A stretch of 64,000 nucleotides of DNA from CAVPTL01 sp963729195. GTDB lineage: Bacteria > Actinomycetota > Thermoleophilia > Gaiellales > JAICJC01. Of the stretch, positions 11,904-21,130 are shown in pieces. Numbering within the stretch: position 1 is the first letter of the stretch; each line of letters opens with the position of its first letter. The notes under the pieces are model-generated. The model saw only the letters and a list, made by a program, of their open reading frames with translations. It searched no databases and had not been told where the DNA came from. The DNA lies in contig CAVSNF010000004.1 of NCBI GenBank assembly GCA_963729195.1, forward strand, positions 150,194 through 214,193. Reading direction: 5' to 3'. Made by a program: the position numbers and the translations under genes.

Positions 11904-11917
11904 GCCGTTAACGGCGC
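11902..11917. promoter_or_regulatory. 16-bp perfect palindrome centred on GTTAAC
   Basis: GCGCCGTTAACGGCGC is perfectly self-complementary with no spacer and overlaps the end of the preceding hairpin by two bases. It lies about 125 bp upstream of the amidotransferase gene. A dimeric regulator site is possible. The function is inferred from symmetry and position only. Confidence 0.35.
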
Positions 11918-12039
11918 CGCCAGTATGGAGGATCGGCCATACCGACGAAGCATCTCCGGCCGGTACGATTGCTGTCCTACCTCCGGTCTACAAGCGGGAT
12001 CGGGCCCGCCTTGCCAAGGCCATCCGAAAGGCGATCAGT

Positions 12040-12969
12040 ATGTGTGGAATCGCAGGAATCATCTATCGAGACGGCGCCCGCGGAGTCGGGCAGGACATGA
12101 CTCGCATGCTTCAGTCGATGAAGCATCGCGGCCCTGATTCGACCGGCTACGCGCTGTTCGCGCCGCCCTCGCCGAACATCGTCATGCGCTACACGCTGGC
12201 CGACACCGGCGACGCGCGCGACTTCGAGTTCGCCGACCGGCTCGAACGCCACCGCTTCGAAGTCGAGGCCAGGCTGCGCGACATCGGCGCCACCGTCCAC
12301 AGCGTGGAGGCCGAGACCGAGTACGCCTTCCGCGCCACCATCGCCTATGACGGCGACCTCAAGAAGCTCGCCGACTACGTCGAGGACGTGCCGGCCGTCG
12401 AGGTGCTCTCGCTCGGGCACTCGCTCGAGATCGTGAAGGACCTGGGCGACGCCGAGACCGTCTCCGACCAGTACGGCCTGGGCGAGTTCAACGGCACCCA
12501 CGCCATCGGCCACGTGCGCATGGCGACCGAATCCGACGTCGACATCTCCGGCGCGCACCCCTACTGGGCGTATCCGTTCTCGGACGTCGCGGTGGTGCAC
12601 AACGGACAGCTGACCAACTACTTCTACTGGCGCCGGCGGCTGGAGCGAAGCGGCCATCGGTTCCAGTCCGAGTGTGACTCCGAGATCATCGCGGTGTACC
12701 TGGCCGAGAAGATGAGCGAGGGCGAGACGCTGGAGCAGGCGATGCACTCCAGCCTGGACGAGCTGGACGGAGTCTTCACCTACATGTGCGTCACCGCCGA
12801 CGCGCTGGGAGTGGCCAAGGACGAGATGGCCGCCAAGCCGCTGGTGCTGTACGAAGGCGAGGACATGGTCGCACTCGCATCCGAAGAGATCGCGATCCGT
12901 GCGGTGATCGATCACGAGATCGACACCTACGATCCGTATGAGGGGGAGGTGCTGGTATGGACGCGGTAG
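12040..12969 (+). CDS. Class II glutamine amidotransferase (GlxB / MgsA-like glutamate synthase domain)
   Basis: 309 aa. Hydrolyses glutamine (or a gamma-glutamyl amide) and hands the nitrogen group to a partner synthase. The N-terminal nucleophile is Cys2 (MCGIAGIIYRDG), followed by SMKHRGPDSTGYAL and AIGHVRMATESD, and a C-terminal VVHNGQLTNY loop. It is the stand-alone equivalent of the GltB amidotransferase domain. GAAAGG precedes ATG 12040. The 3' end overlaps the next gene by 13 bp, so the two are coupled. In the N-methylglutamate pathway this subunit is MgsA. No frame break. Confidence 0.85.
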   Translation: MCGIAGIIYRDGARGVGQDMTRMLQSMKHRGPDSTGYALFAPPSPNIVMRYTLADTGDARDFEFADRLERHRFEVEARLRDIGATVHSVEAETEYAFRATIAYDGDLKKLADYVEDVPAVEVLSLGHSLEIVKDLGDAETVSDQYGLGEFNGTHAIGHVRMATESDVDISGAHPYWAYPFSDVAVVHNGQLTNYFYWRRRLERSGHRFQSECDSEIIAVYLAEKMSEGETLEQAMHSSLDELDGVFTYMCVTADALGVAKDEMAAKPLVLYEGEDMVALASEEIAIRAVIDHEIDTYDPYEGEVLVWTR

Positions 12970-13745
12970 GCGAAAGCCGCATCAACTACGACGCGCGCGG
13001 CCTGGCCGAGCCGGACGCGGCGGTACCCAACGTGTCCGAGATCGACGGCGACTCGGCCGTGTTCGACGCCGCCGACCTGACCACCCGCCAGATCAACCTC
13101 GAGATCCGCGATCTCGTGTACGAGCGCGGGATCAAGAACGTGACCGTGCAGAACCCCGGCTCCAAGCATTCGCTGGGAGTCGGCATCCTGACCCGCTGCA
13201 AGATCACCTTCCAAGGCAGCCTCGGCTACTTCGGCTGCGGCGTGATCGACGGCCCCGAGGTGCACATCACCGGCCGCGTCGGCTGGTCGGTGTGCGAGAA
13301 CATGATGTCGGGCACGGTCGTGATCGAGGGCAACGCGGGATCGCTCACCGGCGCGGCACTGCGCGGCGGCGACCTGGTGATCAAGGGCCGCTGCGGCGCA
13401 CGCTCGGGCATCGACCAGAAGGGCGGGCTGATCTTCACGATGGGCTCGGTCGGCTCGATGACCGGATTCATGATGCAGCGCGGCCGCCAGATCATCTGCG
13501 GCGACGCCGGCCCCGGCCTGGGCGACTCCATGTACGACGGCACCATCTACGTCGGCGGCAAGGTCAAGGCGCTGGGGATCGACTGCGTCCCCGGCGAGTG
13601 GACCGACGCCGACACCGAATACATCAATCGCAAGTTCTCGATCTATGACCTGGGCACGCCGCCGGAGTTCCAGAAGTTCGTGTGCGGCAAGAAGCTCTAC
13701 AACTACGACAACCTCGAGCCTTCCGAGCGGAAGCTCGTCCTCTAG
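12957..13745 (+). CDS. GXGXG-domain protein (GlxC / MgsB-like glutamate synthase domain)
   Basis: 262 aa. Corresponds to the C-terminal structural beta-helix domain of glutamate synthase, which holds the subunits together. The repeated glycine pattern is visible in GYFGCGVIDGPEVHITG, MSGTVVIEGNAG, ALRGGDLVIKGRCGARSG and IYVGGKVKALG. A 13-bp overlap with the amidotransferase and an 8-bp gap to the synthase gene place it in the middle of one transcript. No catalytic residues are expected. In the N-methylglutamate pathway the equivalent is MgsB. Confidence 0.85.
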   Translation: MDAVGESRINYDARGLAEPDAAVPNVSEIDGDSAVFDAADLTTRQINLEIRDLVYERGIKNVTVQNPGSKHSLGVGILTRCKITFQGSLGYFGCGVIDGPEVHITGRVGWSVCENMMSGTVVIEGNAGSLTGAALRGGDLVIKGRCGARSGIDQKGGLIFTMGSVGSMTGFMMQRGRQIICGDAGPGLGDSMYDGTIYVGGKVKALGIDCVPGEWTDADTEYINRKFSIYDLGTPPEFQKFVCGKKLYNYDNLEPSERKLVL

Positions 13746-13753
13746 GAGGGACG

Positions 13754-15185
13754 ATGTCGACTGACAAATCCTCCGCACAGCAGAACGTGCTCGGCCACAG
13801 CCGGATCTTCACGCCCGAGGTCATCAACGACATCCACGTGAAGTCCGAGCTGGGCCGCTACCGCATGCGCGGATTCTCGATGTTCAAGCCGATCCCGCAC
13901 TGGGACGAGCTGATGTTCATGCCCGGCACCCTGACCCGGTTCGTGATCGAGGGGTACCGCGAGAAGTGCGAGACCAAGACGGTTCTGGGCGCACGCTTCG
14001 CCAAGAAGCCGATCGAGCTGGACATTCCGGTGTACATCACCGGCATGAGCTTCGGCGCGCTGTCGCTGGAGGCCAAGATGGCTCTCGCCCGCGGCGCGTC
14101 GATGGCCGGCACCGCGACCTGTTCCGGCGAGGGCGGCATGATCCCGCCCGAGCGCGACCACAGCACGAAATGGTATTACCAGTGCATCCAAAGCCGGTAC
14201 GGGTTCAACCCGCACCATCTGATGCTCGCCGATGCCTGTGAGTTCTTCATCGGCCAGGGCTGCAAGGTCGGCCTGGGAGGCCACCTGATGGGCCAGAAGG
14301 TGACCGAGCAGGTGGCCGAGATGCGGTCACTGCCGGCCGGAATCGACCAGCGCTCACCGGCGCGGCATCCCGATTGGCTGGGTCCCGACGACCTCTCGCT
14401 GAAGATCCAGGAGGTGCGTGAGGCCACCGACTACCAGATCCCGATCCAGCTCAAGCTGGGCGCGTCGCGGGTGTACGACGACGTGCGGATGGCGGCCAAG
14501 TGCGGCCCCGACATCATCTATCTGGACGGCGCCGAGGGCGGCACCGGTGCCGGCCCGCACATCGCCACCGAGGAGACCGGGATTCCGCTGATGGCGGCGA
14601 TCCCCGAGGCTCGCCGAGCGCTCGAGGACGTCGGCCTGGCCGACCAGATCGATCTGGTCGTGGCCGGCGGCATCCGAAACGGCGGCGACGTCGCCAAGGC
14701 GCTGGCCCTGGGCGCGAAGGCGATCGCCATCGGCCACTCGGCGCTGATGGCGCTGAACTGCAACAAGGAGATCCCCGGGGTCACCGACTACGAGGGCACC
14801 GTGGGAGTGCCGGCGGGCAAGTGCTACCACTGCCACACCGGCCGCTGCCCGGTCGGCGTTGCCACCCAGGATCCCGAGCTGCGCAAGCGGCTGGTGGTGG
14901 AGGACGCCTCCGAGCGGGTCTACAACTTCCTGCACACGCTCACGCTCGAGGTGCAGATGCTGGCCCGCGCGTGCGGCAAGACCAACATCCACAGCCTCGA
15001 GCCCGAGGATCTGTGCGCGCTCACCACCGAGGCGTCGGCCATGGCCCGCGTGCCGCTGGCCGGGAACGACCTACATCCCGGGTGTGACCGAGCAGGAGAC
15101 GCTGTCTGAGATCAAGCGGCTGCTGGAGAAGAAGCACGAGGAAGAGGCTGTCCGCGAGGCCCACCTGGAAGCGACCGGAGACTGA
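13754..15185 (+). CDS. FMN/Fe-S glutamate synthase-like synthase subunit (GlxD / MgsC-like), one frameshift
   Basis: About 477 aa. The catalytic barrel of glutamate synthase type: condenses 2-oxoglutarate with the nitrogen released by the amidotransferase, reduced through FMN. ITGMSFGALSLEAKMALARG, the glutamate-synthase block DGAEGGTGAGP, the FMN-phosphate stretch GGIRNGGDVAKALALGA and the Fe-S cysteines C357, C360 and C365 in CYHCHTGRCPVG are all present. AGGAGGG precedes ATG 13754. Near 15066, GGGAACG holds one A too many, and the last 40 residues (TYIPGVTEQETLSE) continue in the next frame. With GmaS-like and MgsAB-like genes upstream, N-methylglutamate synthase is the favoured role; NADPH glutamate synthase is the alternative. 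Confidence 0.82.
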
Positions 15186-15187
15186 CC

Positions 15188-15623
15188 ATGAGCTACATCC
15201 TAGAACCCGAGAAGCACACCTCGATCGATGCCGAGTTCATGGCCGGCAAGCGATTCCCCTACCAGGAGGACATCTCCCTGGTTGACGGACATCGACCTGA
15301 TGGCCGCGACGCCCGGCAAGGACATCAACTGGCTCGAGGACATCGAGCTGCTGGAGGAGGACGGCACGCCGGCCGTGTTCGATCGCTACTCCAACTGCTT
15401 CATCAAGATCTACTTCGATATCCCCGAGGGCCGCGAGAACGAGCTCGCCCGCAAGGTGCTGATCAAGCACCTGACCTCGGGCAACTCCTACGGCATCCAG
15501 ATGAAGGAAAAGCACTGCAAGTTCCCGCAGCCCGAGCTGGGGCCGTGGGTGGAGAACTCTCGCACCGTCGGCACCGACTGGAAGCCGCCGGTGCTCGAGG
15601 GCTGGGAAGCGCCGCTGCATTGA
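15188..15623 (+). CDS. Conserved-looking protein of unknown function in the synthase operon, one frameshift
   Basis: About 145 aa. It starts two bases after the synthase subunit gene, so it belongs to the same transcript. I do not recognise its family. The protein is acidic and soluble, with no membrane segment or signal peptide. Recognisable stretches are YILEPEKHTSIDAEFM, INWLEDIELLEEDGTPAVF, CFIKIYFDIPEGRENELAR and CKFPQPELGPWVENSR. A break near 15285 (GGTTGACGG, one T too many) joins the two parts. Tight linkage to the GS-like and glutamate-synthase-like genes suggests an accessory or small subunit of that enzyme system, but this is inference only. Confidence 0.7.
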
Positions 15624-15630
15624 GAACGGG

Positions 15631-16174
15631 GTGACGCTCGCCGTCGTGGCAGTCATCGGGTGCTATGCACTCGGCTGCCTGACGGCGGGCTACTACCTCG
15701 TGCGGCTGACGCGCCGGCGCCGACGTGCGCGCGGGCGGCACCGGCTCCACCGGCGCCCGCAACGTCGGCCGTGTGGCGGGCGTGCGCCTGGCCGCGCTGA
15801 CGCTGGCGCTCGACTGCGCCAAGGGAGCGATCGCGGTGGCCGCGGCGGGCGCGCTGACCGACTCGACCGCGGTGGCAGCGGCCGGCATGGTGGCGGTGGT
15901 CGCCGGCCACGTGTATCCGGCCCAGCTGCGCTTCCGCGGCGGCCGTGGCCTGGCGACCGCGCTGGGGGCGATGGCGGTGCTCGACTGGCGGGTGGCGCTG
16001 GTCGGCGTGGTGGCGGCGCTGCTCGCCACGGCGGCTACCCGCACGCCGACGGTGGGCGGACTGGTCGGGGCGGCCTCAGCCCCGGCCGGCGCCGCAGTGC
16101 TGGGCGCCGGCCGGGCTGTGATCCTGGGGACGCTGGCGACCCTCGCCATCATCCTGGCAGCTCATCGCCGGTGA
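15631..16174 (+). CDS. plsY: Glycerol-3-phosphate acyltransferase PlsY-like membrane protein, one frameshift
   Basis: About 181 aa. PlsY transfers an acyl group from acyl-phosphate to glycerol-3-phosphate to start phospholipid synthesis. The PlsY motifs GGTGSTGARNVGR and GHVYPAQLRFRGGRGLATALG are present, with several hydrophobic alanine-rich membrane spans and an arginine-bearing end HRR. The frame changes near 15715, just before the first motif. The stop codon TGA (16172-16174) is supplied by the palindromic repeat that follows. Its place after a nitrogen-metabolism operon has no obvious functional reason. Confidence 0.75.
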
Positions 16175-16202
16175 ATAACGGTGCCTGGCACCGTTATTCA
16201 CC
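16170..16202. repeat. Palindromic repeat copy 3 (convergent plsY / oxidoreductase junction)
   Basis: Perfect 16-bp arms with a central T. The first bases, GGTGA, overlap the end of plsY and provide its TGA stop codon. The convergent oxidoreductase gene ends 26 bp beyond the repeat. Confidence 0.9.
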
Positions 16203-16228
16203 GACGTCGAGCGGTCTGGCCGGTCCGA

Positions 16229-17592
16229 TTATTCATCACGCCGTGCCTGACGCTCGAGGCGCAGGCCGTTGAGCCTGTCAGGACGCCGCAGCCAGGGGTA
16301 GGGGCTGTTGGAGACCGGGTGGAGGGCTCCGGTGGTGAAGCGCTCGTAGGTGAACGGCTCGAGCACGCGGGATTCGCCGCCGGTCATGACCCGAGCGACC
16401 TCGCGGCCCACGCCGATCATCTTGTAGCCGTGGTTGGAGTCGGCGATCACGTACACGTTGGGCAGCATGTAGTCGAACACCGGGAAGCTGTCGACGGTGA
16501 AGCAGCCGACTCCGCCGGAGCGGATGTTCTTGTAGGTGGGGCGCTTGCCCTCGAACCGGGCCATGCAGTGTGACAGCGAGGCGCACCACATGTCGGCGAA
16601 ATCCGACTCGACCGAGGCGGTCGGGATACGGATCGACCTCGTACTCGTGGCCGACCACGACCGGCGCGGCTCCACCCTGCACGCCGTGCAGGTCCTGCTT
16701 GAAGTAGTTGCCCCAGAACTCGTCGGTGACCAGCTTGCCCTCGTCGTCGTACAGCGGGCGCGTCGGAGTCGACATGCAGCACCGGCGGCATCGAGCCGTC
16801 CTCCAGCGACAGCAGCTTGGGGTCGACGCCGATCTCGCCCTCCTGCAGATACCAGTACGTCCACATGTCCTGGTCGCGGTGCACCTGCCCGTCGGGCGTG
16901 TGCACGTCAAGCGTGTTGGGGAGGCCCAGCATCGTCCAGATGCTCTCGATCCAGGGGCCGACGCCGACCACGACCTGCTCGACCTCGATGTCGCCCTGGT
17001 CGGTGTTGACCTTGGTGACCGCCCCACTCGAGTCGGTCTCGAATCCGGTGACGCGGACGCCGTCGATCAGGCGGGCGCCGGCCTCCTTGGCCTTAGCGGC
17101 GAGACCGTGCAGCGAGGCCATGTTGTTGGCGAAGCCGCCCTTCTGCTCGTGCAGGCAGACATGCACTCCCTGGGCGCGCCAGTCGGGGAACATCGTCTTC
17201 ATGTGGTCGCGCACCTCGGCCTCGCCGACGATCAGCTGCGACGGGTACCCGATCCGGGCCTGCCGCTCGTGCACCTCGGTGAGATCCGTGATCTGGCGCT
17301 CGGCGCCGAGTGCGACGTACCCCACCTCGTGGTAGCTGAAGGCCTGCGGATCCTGCTCCCACACCTCGACGTTGGCGGCCATCAGCTCGCTCATCGCGGG
17401 CTGGTAGTAGTTGTTGCGCACAACCCCGCAGGCGATGCCCGAGGCTCCGGCGCCGACTCCGGTCTTGTCGATCACCAGCACGTCGGGCTCCTCCCCGCGC
17501 GCGGTCTGTTCCTTGGCGAGGTGCCAGGCCGAGGAGAGGCCGTGGATCCCGGCTCCGATGACGAGGTACTTGGCGCGCGACGGCAGGCTCAT
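16229..17592 (-). CDS. DAO-family FAD-dependent oxidoreductase, two frameshifts
   Basis: About 454 aa. Family role: oxidation of amino-acid or N-methyl amine substrates (sarcosine oxidase, glycine oxidase and relatives). The dinucleotide fold GAGIHGLSSAWHLAKE opens the protein. GAGASGIACGVVRNNYYQ follows as in sarcosine oxidase beta chains, and GGVGCFTVDSFPVFDYM near the end is the flavin-proximal C-terminal motif. Breaks near 16760 (an extra C in GCGCCCGC) and 16630 split the C-terminal third. ATG 17592 has AAAGGG upstream. An IclR-type regulator gene lies directly upstream on the same strand. The substrate is unknown. Confidence 0.75.
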
Positions 17593-17610
17593 GAACACCC
17601 TTTCCAGTTG

Positions 17611-17631
17611 ATTGCCACTATGGCAATGCCA
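17611..17631. promoter_or_regulatory. Overlapping palindromes upstream of the oxidoreductase gene, candidate regulator site
   Basis: ATTGCCA-CTA-TGGCAAT is a 7-bp inverted repeat with a 3-bp spacer, and TGGCA-A-TGCCA overlaps its right arm. TTTCCA-type half sites flank it at 17601 and 17631. It lies 19 bp before the oxidoreductase start and after an IclR-type gene. Operator function for that regulator is inferred. Confidence 0.4.
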
Positions 17632-17765
17632 TTTCCATTTGTACTGTGATCGTAGTTCGCGACCAGCCATGGACGTCAAACCGCCACCGGAGTATCCAAG
17701 CGCCCGCGACATGTCGGCAGCGTGGCGCCAGCAGCGCCGGAAGCGCTGCCGCCTGAGCCGCCTGG

Positions 17766-18452
17766 TCAAAGCGACCCGGCCGGGCCCTGCAGCCCCAGCA
17801 CCGCCGCCAGCTCGCCGGCCGCCCCGAACACCGGGGCGGCGATCGCGTTCAGGTCAGGTTCCCGCTCGCCCTCGGCGCGCGCCCAGCCCTGCGACCGCAC
17901 GTCGGCGAGCTCACGCTCGAGCGCAGCCGGGTCGATCACGGTGCGATCGGTGTAGCGCTCGAGCGGCCCGGCGGCCGGCGCGGGCGAGCCGAAGGCCAGC
18001 CCCACCTTGCCGGTGGCGGTGGCATGGGCGATGCTCGGCCGGCCGACCCTGGCGACACTCGCCACCGACGCCCGGCTGGGCACGAAGTCGACGGTGACCG
18101 CATCCCGCTCGCCCGGAATCGAGAGCGTCACCGTCTCGCCGGTCTCCTCGCCCAGCTCCACCAAGTGGCGGCGGGCGATCCCGCGCAGATCGAGCCCGGC
18201 CAGCACGTGGTTGGAGAGCTCCAGCAGGTGGGTGCCGAGCCGGTAGCGTCCGGTCTCCGGCAGATGCTCCACGTAGCCGGCGTCGACCAGCGTCGAGAGC
18301 GTGCGCGAGACCGTGGAGGCGTTGATGCCGGTGATCCGCACCAGATCGGTGTTGCGGACGTCACCGGACACCTGCATGAAGGCGTCCAGGACGCGCAACG
18401 CGCGCTCGACTGCCGCAAGGCGGCGTTCTGCGGGTCGACCGGTGGGCGGCAT
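17766..18452 (-). CDS. IclR-family transcriptional regulator
   Basis: 228 aa from ATG 18452 (MPPTGRPAERRLAAVERALR). The N-terminal winged helix (about 12-75) has VERALRVLDAFMQ and INASTVSRTLSTLVDAGYVE. The effector domain (about 90-225) contains RHLVELGEETGETVTLSI, the family motif for small-molecule sensing, and IAHATATGKVGLAF. It is 20 bp from the divergent flavin reductase gene and upstream of the DAO-type oxidoreductase on the same strand, so it probably controls one or both. The ligand is unknown. Confidence 0.88.
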   Translation of the reverse strand: MPPTGRPAERRLAAVERALRVLDAFMQVSGDVRNTDLVRITGINASTVSRTLSTLVDAGYVEHLPETGRYRLGTHLLELSNHVLAGLDLRGIARRHLVELGEETGETVTLSIPGERDAVTVDFVPSRASVASVARVGRPSIAHATATGKVGLAFGSPAPAAGPLERYTDRTVIDPAALERELADVRSQGWARAEGEREPDLNAIAAPVFGAAGELAAVLGLQGPAGSL

Positions 18453-18472
18453 CAGCCTATTATGGACGGGAG

Positions 18473-19006
18473 ATGGCAACCCACAGCGATCCAACCCGGC
18501 GCGTCGACTTCCGCGATGTGGTCGGCGCGTTCGCCACCGGGGTGACCGTGGTCACCGCCCGCTACGGGGATTCGCGGGCCGGCATGACCCTCAACTCGTT
18601 CACGTCGGTGTCACTCGATCCGCTGCTGGTGCTGGTATCCCTGGCCCACGGCACCCGCACGCTGGAGAAGATCCGCCAGAGCGAGCGCTACGCCGTCAAC
18701 GTGCTGCACCGCCGCCAACGCGACGTGGCACTGGCGTTCGCCAAGCCGGGCGCGCCGTTTCCCGACGGGCACACCGTGCTCGACCCCACCGGTTTCGTGG
18801 TCGTACGCCACTCGCTGGCGATCCTGCGATGCGAGGTTTCGCACGTCTTCACCGCCGGCGATCACGACCTGGTGGTGGGTGAGGTGTTCGACTTCGAGGG
18901 GTCGGGCGGCGAGCCGCTGATCTTCCATCGGGGAGCGTTCGGAGGGCTGGACGAAGACGCGCTGGTGCCGCGGGGTCGCGTGATCGGCATCGCCGGCGGC
19001 TGGTAG
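18473..19006 (+). CDS. Flavin reductase-like FMN-binding split-barrel protein
   Basis: 177 aa. Family role: NAD(P)H-dependent reduction of free FMN or FAD, often for a partner monooxygenase. The protein shows FATGVTVVTARYGDSRAGMT, the typical MTLNSFTSVSLDPLLVLVSL stretch that binds flavin, and the C-terminal GEPLIFHRGAFG. GACGGGAG precedes ATG 18473. It is divergent from the IclR gene. No monooxygenase gene is adjacent; the acyl-CoA dehydrogenase homologue at 25379 is a remote candidate partner. Confidence 0.82.
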   Translation: MATHSDPTRRVDFRDVVGAFATGVTVVTARYGDSRAGMTLNSFTSVSLDPLLVLVSLAHGTRTLEKIRQSERYAVNVLHRRQRDVALAFAKPGAPFPDGHTVLDPTGFVVVRHSLAILRCEVSHVFTAGDHDLVVGEVFDFEGSGGEPLIFHRGAFGGLDEDALVPRGRVIGIAGGW

Positions 19007-19098
19007 ACACGTTCCGGAACGTCTGAAAACCGGCTTCAACGCTCAAGATCGGGATCGAAACAGTCGATGCAATCTCGTCTGCACAGACACCTCCTCCC

Positions 19099-21130
19099 GT
19101 GCGTTCAATCCCCCGCCCCCACTTCCGCTTCGGCCTGCTCGGTACCTTCGCGCTGATCAGCGCAGTGCCGGTGCTGCTGCTGGGCCTGGTGCTGGCGAAC
19201 GTGCTGGGGAATCAGATCCGCGATCGCAGCATCAACGCAGACCGTCCAGGGGATCGAGTTTGCGACCGCAGGTCGGGCATCGGTCGAACCGTCAGCGCCG
19301 GCCAACTGATCAACGGAAAGACCACCCCGCGACGCCCGGCGAAGCCCTGACAGACGAGCGGTCCAAAGGTCCGACGTTCGCGCGGGTGAACATCTGGTCA
19401 CGAGACAAGAAGCTGTTGTACTCGAGCGACAAGAAGCTGCTCAAGGAAGACGATCGAGCCCTCGGACGAGCTGCTCGAAGCCCTCGACGGGAACGAGACC
19501 GACCACCGAGATCCTGCACGCCTCGCAGCCGCTCAAGACCGAGAAGGACAACCGCGACATCCTCAAGACGCACGGCGATCTGCTCGAGGTGTACGTGCCG
19601 TTCCACCTGAACACGCCAGCACAAGCCGCTGGGAGCGTTCGAGGTGTATCTCCCCTACACACCCCTCGCCCAGACGCATCCAGGCGGACACCAACCGCCT
19701 CTACCTGATCCTGATCGTCGGGCCTGTCGCTGCTGTATGCGATCGTCTTTCGGGTGGTCGCGCGGGCGTCGCGCAAGCTGCGCACCCACGGCAAGGAGAT
19801 GAGCGCCCACCTGGAGCGCACCAAGTACGAGTCCGAGCACGACCCGCTCACCCACCTGCCCAACCGCACGCTCTTTCGCAGCCGCGCGGTGGATGCGATC
19901 GTGGCCGCCCGCCGCACCGGCGAGCAGGCCGCCCTGCTGCTGATCGACCTCGATCGGTTCAAGGAGATCAACGACACCCTCGGCCACCACTCCGGCGACC
20001 TGCTGCTCCAGGCGATCGGACCGCGGCTGGAGAAGATCCTGCACCCCTCCGACTTGCTCGCTCGCTTCGGCGGCGACGAGTTCGGCATCCTGCTGCCCCA
20101 GATCCCCGACACCGAGACGGCGCTGGTGGTGGCCCGAAGCGCCCACAAGATGCTGGAGCAGCCGTTCGCCATCCAGGGTCTGACGCTGGACGTGGAGGCC
20201 TCGATCGGGATCGCCCTGTTCCCCGATCACGCCCAGGACTTCGAGGAGCTGATGCAGCACGCCGACGTGGCCATGTACCTGGCCAAGGGCAAGCGCACCG
20301 GCTACGAGGTGTACCAGCCCAGCGACGACGACGCCGACGCCGGCCGGCTCAAGCTCGCCGGTGACCTGCGCGACGCGGTCGACCGCCACGAGCTGGTGCT
20401 GCACTACCAGCCCAAGGTCAACCTGCGCTCAGGGCGGGTGATCGGAGCCGAGGCGCTGATGCGCTGGCACCACCCCGGCCAGGGGCTGCTGATGCCCGAC
20501 CGGTTCATTCCGCTGGCCGAACGCAGCGGACTGATCCGATCGCTGACGGTGTTCGCGATCGAGACGGCGGTGCGGGAGTGCCGCCGCTGGATCGACGCCG
20601 GCGCGGCCCTGACCGTCTCGGTCAACCTCTCCACCCGCGACCTGATCGATATCCAGCTGCCCGAAGACGTCGACAAGCTGCTGAAGCAGTGGCGGGTGCC
20701 GGCCAGCAGCCTCGAGCTCGAGATCACCGAGAGCGTGCTGATGGCCGACCCCACCCGCGCGCGCGAGGTGGTGTCACGGCTGGGCGCGCTGGGCGTGAAG
20801 GTCTCGATCGACGACTTCGGCTCGGGTTACTCGTCGCTGGGGTATCTCAACCGGCTGGCAGTCAACGACCTCAAGATCGACAAGTCGTTCGTGCTCAACA
20901 TGATCGAGGACGCCGGCGACGCGGTGATCGTGCAGTCGACGATCGACCTCGCCCACAACCTCGGGCTCGAGGTGGTGGCCGAGGGCGTCGAGACCCAGCA
21001 GGCCTATGACCGCCTCCGATCGATGGGCTGCGACACCGCCCAGGGCTACTTCATCAGCCGCCCGATGCCCGGTGCCGAGCTGGTCGACTGGGTCGGCGCC
21101 CACGGCGCCGGCCGCCTCCGCGCCGCCTAG
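19099..21130 (+). CDS. Membrane-anchored GGDEF-EAL protein (c-di-GMP turnover), several frameshifts in the sensor part
   Basis: About 675 aa. A first membrane segment (FALISAVPVLLLGLVLANVL) precedes an extracytoplasmic sensor region and a second segment near 19720. The sensor part is broken several times between 19240 and 19740, each break looking like a base insertion. From 19754 the frame is clean. The GGDEF domain has the intact active loop RFGGDEFG, but the inhibitory I-site reads HPSD rather than RxxD. The EAL domain has GAEALMRWHHP, DDFGSGYSSL and AEGVET, so phosphodiesterase activity is expected. The bifunctional enzyme may make or degrade c-di-GMP. Confidence 0.85.
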
